Assembly (NCBI RefSeq): GCF_963675165.1
Contig: NC_087393.1
Location: 2,361,502 to 2,425,501, forward strand
Reading direction: 5' to 3'
Source: Halichondria panicea
Taxonomy: Eukaryota > Porifera > Demospongiae > Suberitida > Halichondriidae
DNA length: 64,000 bases
Under the pieces are notes generated by a model, which saw nothing but the letters and a program-made list of their open reading frames with translations, was not told where the DNA came from and did not search any database. The stretch's first letter is position 1. Each line of letters opens with the position of its first letter. Shown here piece after piece: positions 57,479 through 64,000 of the stretch. The position numbers were made by a program, and so were the translations under genes.

Positions 57479-60400
57479 ATGTCTTCCATGCTTTACGTGA
57501 TAGTCCTTGTCCTTTGTCTAGCAACTTCATTCTCTAGTTCAACAGAATATTGTGTCGTTATCACTGAATCTGTTCAAGAGCATCAAAATTGTCACAACTT
57601 AAGTTACTATGCTGAAAACTCTCAGCTGCTGTCAAATCAACATCGTGTGGAGTTACAGTTTGTAAATATTGGTCAATACGAACTGCACACAGATCTGGTA
57701 ATAGAAAATGTGACATATGTTTCCATTGTAGGAAAAATATCAACTCGGGTAAGTTTGTTATTTGGTGCTACATTTTGGCTCTGTTCTTTTGTTGAGGTAG
57801 TGAATATCTCTCTTAGTGGTGGTAGGCCACAAAATATTTTAGATATCCCCACTTCCTATTTTAAAATGGTAGGGAATCACATAATCTTGTATCAAGTGAC
57901 ATTGCATTTCTTTGAGGTAGAAATAGATGCTATTACAATTATTGCTTTGGATAGCTCGGTTTCATATTGCAAAAATTTCAGCGTATGTGGAAATTGTAGA
58001 TCAGAGGCAGCACATGCTAATGAGGTGTCTGTGACAGTGTTTAACTCGACATTTGATAATGCTCTTCTCACTTGTGACAGCGTGTGTTTACATAGGAGCA
58101 ATTTTTCGCTTTATGTGGAGAACTGTACTTTACAAAACTATAATATATGCTATCATGTGATGGATGGTATGGTAGATTTTTGTACGTACGAGGAAGATAA
58201 GCTTGAAATTCAACCCCTAATTCAGGTTTTTGTTGGTACATCACTTCATATGAGGATAGTATTGAAAGAAGTAATAACATTGGGAGGAATAAATATAGAA
58301 GTGATGGAAAATGATAACAACATATCAGTAGAGATTGAAAACAGTGAAATGGCATCCAGCTCTGATGACAAAGCAATTTTTTCTCTGCACGTGTATCTTC
58401 TTGCATGTAACAATGTCTTAACGATCGATATCATTAACGTTAGTTTCGTACAGGATACTGAAAATTATCCAGCTACATGTATAAAAACTGATAATGTAGT
58501 GTCATACCCATCTACCAATATAAATTCCTGTGTTACATCTTTTCCATTTTTGATTACTTTTTTCATTATGAACACTAAAATTGATACTGAAACCGGTATT
58601 GACATTCGAATATATAAGTTTTCTTGGATTTCGTTCAACTTGACAGTAATCGGATCAACTTTTTCATCATTTTCCCAAGCATTATATGCTGAACGCATTG
58701 ATACTTCCCCCCAGCTGGACTTCGATCGGTATGCTAAGATATTTCTTTACTTACATAATTCAACTTTCGGTAATAATGATACTGATAGATCTGTTCAGGC
58801 TGTACCACAAATGCAAATTATTAACACAGAATATTTTCTCCTTGACAATTGCTACATTCAAAACTGTAAAAATTCAGCAGTTGCAGCCTATTCCAGTGAT
58901 GTAACTTTGTCTGGAAATACTACTTTCTCAAACAATCGAGGTGAAAGAGGTGCTGCGCTATCATTATATCACTCCTTTATGATAATCAATTATGATGCTA
59001 GAGTAGTGTTTCAAGATAACCATGCAGATGATGTAGGAGGAGCAATATTTGTTTATGATGCTAGGCGCAGTGGTCTGCAAGGTATTTGGTGTTTCTTCCA
59101 ACCTGGTGATTTTAATGTCGAAGAGGGTGCATTTCCAAAAGTGTATTTTGTTAGAAACACAGCAAAAAGAGGAGGAAATGATATTTTCGGCTCAAAGTTT
59201 TTAAGCGGTTGCAAGTTATGGATTCACAAAACAGACTACATTGATAAGGTATTTGTCTTCGATAATTCAACATCAAATATAATGTCTTCTGTATCGTCTA
59301 ACCCCCAACGAGTGTGTGTATGTAATAAACTGGGTGTCCCACAGTGTCAAAATAAAGATACTGTACGTCGTTTACTACCCCGCTATTATCCCGGAGAATT
59401 ATTTACAGTACCGGTAATAGTTGCCGGGTACGACAATGGCGCTGTGCCTGGGGCAGTCTATGCTAACCCTTGTGATAAGGATGAGGTTGAAGGATCTCTG
59501 AGAGATGATCAGTACATCCAAGAAGTGAGAGATCACACTACATGCTTTTTGCTCTCACTTGCAATTTTGACCAACTACACCCACAAATCTCATGATATCA
59601 TGCTAAATGTACACAGAATTGGATGCAAGTGGAGTGATCCTTACTGGGCTCCTCCGAGTGATACTGTTGTTATATCTTTTTTTGTAGAAGACTGCCCACC
59701 CGGATTCATGCTTACCACCACTCCTCCATACACCTGTACTTGTCACTACAGTCTAGTGGAAAAGGGTATTGAGACCTGTGTGATAATAGACCACACAGGA
59801 TGGGTTTTTCGTAGTGGAACGGTCTGGGTTAGCTCTGCATTTGGAGACGACCTAAACAGTTTGGTTGTGCATCCTTTCTGCCCATATGACTACTGTCTGG
59901 TTGACAACGTATCTGTGAATGCTTTGATTCCTGATATACAATGTGCCTTTAATCGTTCTGGAGTGCTTTGTGGTGGTTGCTATGGCAATAACAGCCTTGT
60001 ATTAGGCTCTTCTAGGTGTTTACCGTGTGGCAACAGCCATATTCCTCTCTTTTTCGTGTTTGTCATAGCCGGTGTTGTTTTAGTAGTCTTCATTAAGTTG
60101 CTGGACTTTACTGTTACACAAGGTACACTTAATGGAATGATATTCTATGCAAACGTTCTCTGGGCCAATAAGAGTATCTTCTTTCCTTCTAAGGAAATCC
60201 TTCACCCAGTTCAGCACATCCTGCAAGTTTTCATAGCCTGGCTAAATCTTGATGTTGGAATAGAAACTTGCTTTTTCAATGGTCTCAATGGATACTGGAA
60301 AACATGGCTGCAATTTTTGTTTCCACTCTATGTCTGGTCTATTGCTGGGGTGATGACAATCACTGCTCGATACTTTACTCGAGCTGGCAAACTTCTTGGC

Positions 60401-61189
60401 AACAATTCTGTCCCTGTGCTGGCCACACTTATTTTGCTATCATACACAAAGCTGTTGCGCACAATAATCACTTGCATTGGATTTTCGGTACTTGAGTATC
60501 CAAGTGGTCCAAGACCAGTTTGGTTGTTTGACGGTAACGTTCCTTTCTTCAGTGCTGCACATGCAATCCTTTTTCTTACAGGGTTGGCTATTCTTTTGTT
60601 TCTCTGGCTGCCGTACACATTTGTTCTGTTCTCTATTCAGTGGCTGAGGAGGAAGTCAAACTTGAAACCTCTGCGCTGGATCAACAGATGGAAACCATTT
60701 TTTGATGCCTACCTTGGCCAGCTCAAACCAAAATATCACTACTGGGTGGGTTTACTATTGCTTGTTCGTGTGTTTTTACTAGTACTCTTTGCAGTTACAT
60801 CAGCTGTCATTCCTAGAATCAACATACTGGCCATCCTTGTTGTTACCACTTGTCTTTTTATCTACTTGGCCATTTTTGGAATGATGTATAAATCATTTTG
60901 TACTTCCCTGCTAGAGTGCTCCTTTATTGCTAATCTTTTAATGCTTGCGGCTGTCATGCCATACACCATTGATAGTGCAACAGCCAATAATGTAGTCGTC
61001 TATACATCGATTTCGATTGTGTTTTTTCAGTTCTGGTGTCTTGTGATTTTTCACACATATAAAAGGATTAAGTCTAGTTTAGAAACAAACAAACGTCGAA
61101 ACAGAAGTATCAATAGCACCAGTAACATTTCACTTGTTACTCAACAAGCTTCAGTCCAGTACAGAGAGCCACTATTAGAAGACACTTAG
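57479..61189 (+). CDS. large beta-helix / polytopic membrane protein
   Basis: This intronless 1,236-residue protein is not assigned to a named family. Residues 1-21 look like a signal peptide (MSSMLYVIVLVLCLATSFSS). About 40-620 are rich in short hydrophobic strands and Asn-linked glycosylation sites. They include TTFSNNRGERGAALSL and GGAIFVYD motifs, typical of parallel beta-helix (polymorphic outer membrane protein-like) repeats. A cysteine-rich part follows (CPPGFM, TCTCHYSL, GVLCGGCYGNNSL, SRCLPCG), then about eight to nine membrane helices from about residue 855 to 1195 and a cytoplasmic tail. The layout is that of a surface receptor or channel-like protein with a large extracellular domain. 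Ligand and activity are unknown. The lack of introns beside intron-dense neighbours suggests an expanded or retroposed family. Confidence 0.9.
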   Translation: MSSMLYVIVLVLCLATSFSSSTEYCVVITESVQEHQNCHNLSYYAENSQLLSNQHRVELQFVNIGQYELHTDLVIENVTYVSIVGKISTRVSLLFGATFWLCSFVEVVNISLSGGRPQNILDIPTSYFKMVGNHIILYQVTLHFFEVEIDAITIIALDSSVSYCKNFSVCGNCRSEAAHANEVSVTVFNSTFDNALLTCDSVCLHRSNFSLYVENCTLQNYNICYHVMDGMVDFCTYEEDKLEIQPLIQVFVGTSLHMRIVLKEVITLGGINIEVMENDNNISVEIENSEMASSSDDKAIFSLHVYLLACNNVLTIDIINVSFVQDTENYPATCIKTDNVVSYPSTNINSCVTSFPFLITFFIMNTKIDTETGIDIRIYKFSWISFNLTVIGSTFSSFSQALYAERIDTSPQLDFDRYAKIFLYLHNSTFGNNDTDRSVQAVPQMQIINTEYFLLDNCYIQNCKNSAVAAYSSDVTLSGNTTFSNNRGERGAALSLYHSFMIINYDARVVFQDNHADDVGGAIFVYDARRSGLQGIWCFFQPGDFNVEEGAFPKVYFVRNTAKRGGNDIFGSKFLSGCKLWIHKTDYIDKVFVFDNSTSNIMSSVSSNPQRVCVCNKLGVPQCQNKDTVRRLLPRYYPGELFTVPVIVAGYDNGAVPGAVYANPCDKDEVEGSLRDDQYIQEVRDHTTCFLLSLAILTNYTHKSHDIMLNVHRIGCKWSDPYWAPPSDTVVISFFVEDCPPGFMLTTTPPYTCTCHYSLVEKGIETCVIIDHTGWVFRSGTVWVSSAFGDDLNSLVVHPFCPYDYCLVDNVSVNALIPDIQCAFNRSGVLCGGCYGNNSLVLGSSRCLPCGNSHIPLFFVFVIAGVVLVVFIKLLDFTVTQGTLNGMIFYANVLWANKSIFFPSKEILHPVQHILQVFIAWLNLDVGIETCFFNGLNGYWKTWLQFLFPLYVWSIAGVMTITARYFTRAGKLLGNNSVPVLATLILLSYTKLLRTIITCIGFSVLEYPSGPRPVWLFDGNVPFFSAAHAILFLTGLAILLFLWLPYTFVLFSIQWLRRKSNLKPLRWINRWKPFFDAYLGQLKPKYHYWVGLLLLVRVFLLVLFAVTSAVIPRINILAILVVTTCLFIYLAIFGMMYKSFCTSLLECSFIANLLMLAAVMPYTIDSATANNVVVYTSISIVFFQFWCLVIFHTYKRIKSSLETNKRRNRSINSTSNISLVTQQASVQYREPLLEDT

Positions 61190-61506
61190 TAATACATCGA
61201 GTGACAAAAGTCAACAACAATTCAATTACCCTCATAACGATAAGAGTGACATAATTATTATACTGAATGTGCATAGAATTGTAGCGATAATAGGTGTTCA
61301 ATGATACTAATGTGATTGTATTTCATGATCAGTATCTTTTGCGGCCGCAGTTTTGAACAAATAACTATGGTGTATACGTATGTACAGAACTTAATTATGC
61401 CGGTAGGATGACATTTCAATAACGCATGCATGTGCGCTTCTCTATTTATTAGCTGAATCGATCGTTGTCTGCAAAGATGTCTATAGTCATACCAGCAGTA
61501 ACACAA

Positions 61507-61641
61507 CTACACTGTAAAAAATGATTGAAAAAAAGTGCGGTGGACACACTAAAACCGTCGCATATAGCACGCTTTTTTGAAAAAGTGTGCTATATGCGAC
61601 GGTTTTAGTGCGCTCACCGCACTTTTTTTTTTACAGTGTAG
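61507..61641. mobile_element. 135-base near-perfect palindromic MITE
   Basis: CTACACTGTAAAAA at the left pairs with its complement at the right end, and the stem continues through AAAGTGCGGTG and CACTAAAACCGTCGCATATA up to a loop of about ten bases near 61575. A transcript would fold into a single long hairpin of about 60 pairs with few mismatches. Confidence 0.85.
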
Positions 61642-61901
61642 TGAAGGATATTTCTCATCTATAAAATAAAATAAAAGGTGTGGAGACCAGTTGTTGGGTA
61701 GAGAACTGTGCAGAAAACCATGCGCCTTCTATCGAGGCTCTTGGTCTGCTAACCAATTCATGTATGTGCGCACTTATTAGTTGATGTGCGCTTATTAACC
61801 AGATTATACGGTATAATTATACAAGGCTGGCAAGTTGTTGATCGGTTTTAATGCCAAAATACACGTAAATAAATACTGTTTTGAACTAAGAGCTACCGTG
61901 C

Positions 61902-62121
61902 ATATACGGTCATTTTCGGGGGGAGGGGAAAATATTTTGTTTTTTGTGTGGTTAAACACTGGACCACGACCCACGAATGAAGTGACGTTGACTAGCTACC
62001 TTTACCTGCCATGTAAGCAGCAACCACGAAGATAAAATCCACGATCGAACTGACCACAAATATTGCTCAACCACGAATATTTTGCCCCACCCCCCCCGAA
62101 AATTACCCACTATACGGTATA
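61902..62121. mobile_element. MITE related to 26011-26164
   Basis: The left end TATACGGTCATTTTCGGGGG and the right end (CGAATATTTTGCCCC, C run, CGAAAATTACCC.CTATACGGTATA) pair. The ACCACGAATATTTTGC block is shared with the copy in the Mind bomb gene. Confidence 0.7.
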
Positions 62122-62465
62122 CCTTATGCTGCTTTGTATCGTTTGGCATGAAATATCCTTTATTTACCCTAAAAGGAAGTCTTTCACCCACTCGACATCA
62201 TGTACCCACAAGTTGTCCCAACTGATGAACCACATCCTGTATGACTGATCCACCCAGTAGAGCCATGCAGTGCTGCTAGCACAAACATTTGGTCAGACTT
62301 TTTGGCAAGCCTAAGATCTCATCCCACACACATGCAAATAAGTACTTTTACTGCAACTCATCTGGCTAGGGTAAATCCCTTCGAAGCCATCAAAAAGTGG
62401 GTGTGAACTGTGCAATAAAACCCACAACAACAAATCAGAGCTAGAATCTAGACAGACGTATACTC

Positions 62466-63908
62466 ATGATGAGCAGAAATTTGGAGCTTCCAATGTTGAC
62501 TCCTTCCACAGTCACTGTTGGGGTAAGTCAATAGTTAATGCTAGATCTAGATTAGAGTGGCAAGCTCAACTTTTGTAAGACTAGATCTATAGCTAAACAT
62601 GAATGATAAAAGTGAATGCAAGCTATAGGAGAAAGACCTTTGTGTTAGCTGCATGCCAAGGTCTGAATACTGCAAGATAGATCTATCATTGGTGGCCAAG
62701 TTGTTATACTAGGGAATATAGCTAGCCACAAATGAGCTTGCTAGAGCTGGAGCTGAGCTTAATAATTATATTGGTTTCCTGATACCATATAAATAATTAT
62801 GTGTTGACTAATCTCTCTACTCTGTACCCGTGTTACAATCTACAGAGAGAGCAGTTTGTGATTGTGGAGTTTGCAGGGATAATCCCTCAAAGCAGCTTGG
62901 TGACCTTCAACTTCTACCATTGTGCCACGGGGAAGAAACTATCAACCATTCCAATAGTTCCTCTGGGCCCTCATACTGCTAAAGCAAAATTTCCAGGTAG
63001 ATTTCTAGCTACGTGTACGACAATACCGTCAGTGTAACTCTATATTTGGTGTAGCCTACAGGCAGTTACTTATTAAGAACTCTTTGAGATCAGAGGTTGA
63101 GCTTGATTTTGTTTGCATTGGGCACCCATACAAGCAAATTCTTGATGCACATACAACTTGTACAGATTCTGGCATCTGCCACTAAAGTGCTGTTCACCCA
63201 CACTCTAACCCTCAGGCGCCTTTATTTAATTGTATATGCATGGTAAATAGACCAACATGCAATGATATCCGTCGCCCACACACTTGCTTTCAGAGTTCAG
63301 CAAAAATGGAGAAGTTGAAGTCATTGTGCACATCAACAGAGAGGAAAGTACCCTCATGCCACGGTTCAGATTTCATGTACAGAGCCAACTGGAAGCCATA
63401 TTTGCTCCAGCTTTACAGGGATCAAACAGAAAAGCACTACTGGCATCAATAATGGCCTATCTGACTCACTGCGATGAAAAGAATAAAGAATTGTGTGCAC
63501 AGGCAGACACTCTACTGTGTAATTTGCTACACCAAATCCACACATTTGAGCTCAGTAACTGGTCAGTTGGAGCACTACTCACAGGTATTATATAATAAGC
63601 ACTTGCTATATATGGATTTTATTGTTGTGCACCTCCTTGTCATTAGTATTGTGTTGTAATTCTTATAGACTTGTAATATCAACAATAGAAAAACTTTTGA
63701 TGTTCATGATACAGGTAAACACGGAGCTGAGGAGAACCTGCTCCATTTTTGTGCCAGGAGACACCTGAGTGAGACAGCCGAGTATCTGCTACTGTCAATG
63801 CCAAACAGCAATAAGCAGGAGTACTTATACCAGCGCTCCTCTGACAACAAGACACCAATTGAACTGGCTCAAAAGAACGATATGCGACGAGTAGTTGATG
63901 AAATGACG
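62466..63908 (+). CDS. N-terminus of an AKAP13/ARHGEF28-like protein (cut by window end)
   Basis: Exons 62466-62522, 62846-62996, 63294-63584 and 63715-63908 join in phase to 231 residues and continue past a gtaagt donor beyond the window. The order of features resembles the N-terminus of the Lbc-type RhoGEFs AKAP13 and ARHGEF28: a beta-rich start, a helical middle part (ALLASIMAYLTHCDEKN), then an ankyrin-like pair (ENLLHFCARRHLSETAEYLL, KTPIELAQKNDMRRVVDEMT). Members of that family activate RhoA through DH-PH domains, which would lie outside this window. The call rests on pattern, not on a catalytic domain. A different ankyrin-containing scaffold is possible. Confidence 0.65.
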
Positions 63909-64000
63909 GTAAGTAATGAGCTCACAAAGTGAAACTGTAATGTTTACTCTGTTTATCGTATCAAAGGTTCAGGCTGGTTCTACTAGCAAGAAAACTGTGA

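Larger units (their letters stand above)
61190..62465. other. intergenic stretch with two MITEs
   Basis: Besides the elements at 61507-61641 and 61902-62121 there is no supported gene. Short frames at 61258-61506 and 62063-62248 overlap repeats or lack any domain. Confidence 0.5.

Overview
This is animal nuclear DNA, most likely from a demosponge. The evidence is intron-rich genes with GT-AG introns mostly of 50-1,500 bases, metazoan-only families (Mind bomb, TRAF/MATH, class A GPCR, STRA6-like, Lbc-type RhoGEF N-terminus), a tandem cluster of short-chain collagens of the sponge C4 type, and AT-rich intergenic DNA full of small inverted-repeat elements. The species cannot be named from sequence alone. 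There are no bacterial operons, rRNA, tRNA or CRISPR arrays.

Layout. 1-1,200: edge of one or two uncertain genes. 1,911-4,970: a 3.06-kb element with ~480-base terminal inverted repeats, carrying an array of duplicated small exons. 5,646-14,070 (+): a STRA6-like multi-pass retinoid-transporter gene with several MITEs in its introns, and possibly a first exon inside the 3-kb element. 14,258-14,381: a relic of a GPCR gene. 16,453-18,171 (+): intronless TRAF-like protein with a damaged RING. 18,947-19,904: tandem duplication covering promoter and start of an intronless GPCR (19,833-20,840, +). 22,094-32,113 (-): complete 21-exon Mind bomb E3 ligase. 32,114-32,354: 241-base divergent promoter. 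32,355-57,057 (+): complete 30-exon MRP1/ABCC1-type transporter. 57,479-61,189 (+): intronless 1,236-residue beta-helix/polytopic membrane protein. 62,466-63,908 (+, cut by the window end): N-terminus resembling AKAP13/ARHGEF28.

The most striking arrangement is in the ABCC1-like gene: its third intron is 11.3 kb long and contains six antisense, two-exon, short-chain collagen genes, each with its own TATA box and a shared upstream block. The exon models for Mind bomb, ABCC1 and the collagens, and the STRA6 model from its second exon on, were checked by hand: every splice phase is compatible and no internal stop appears. The MITE families occur in introns of several genes; one ~560-base family has four copies here, two of them in opposite orientation inside the ABCC1-like gene. 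No single pathway links the neighbours. The nesting and the divergent promoter are the features with likely regulatory consequences.
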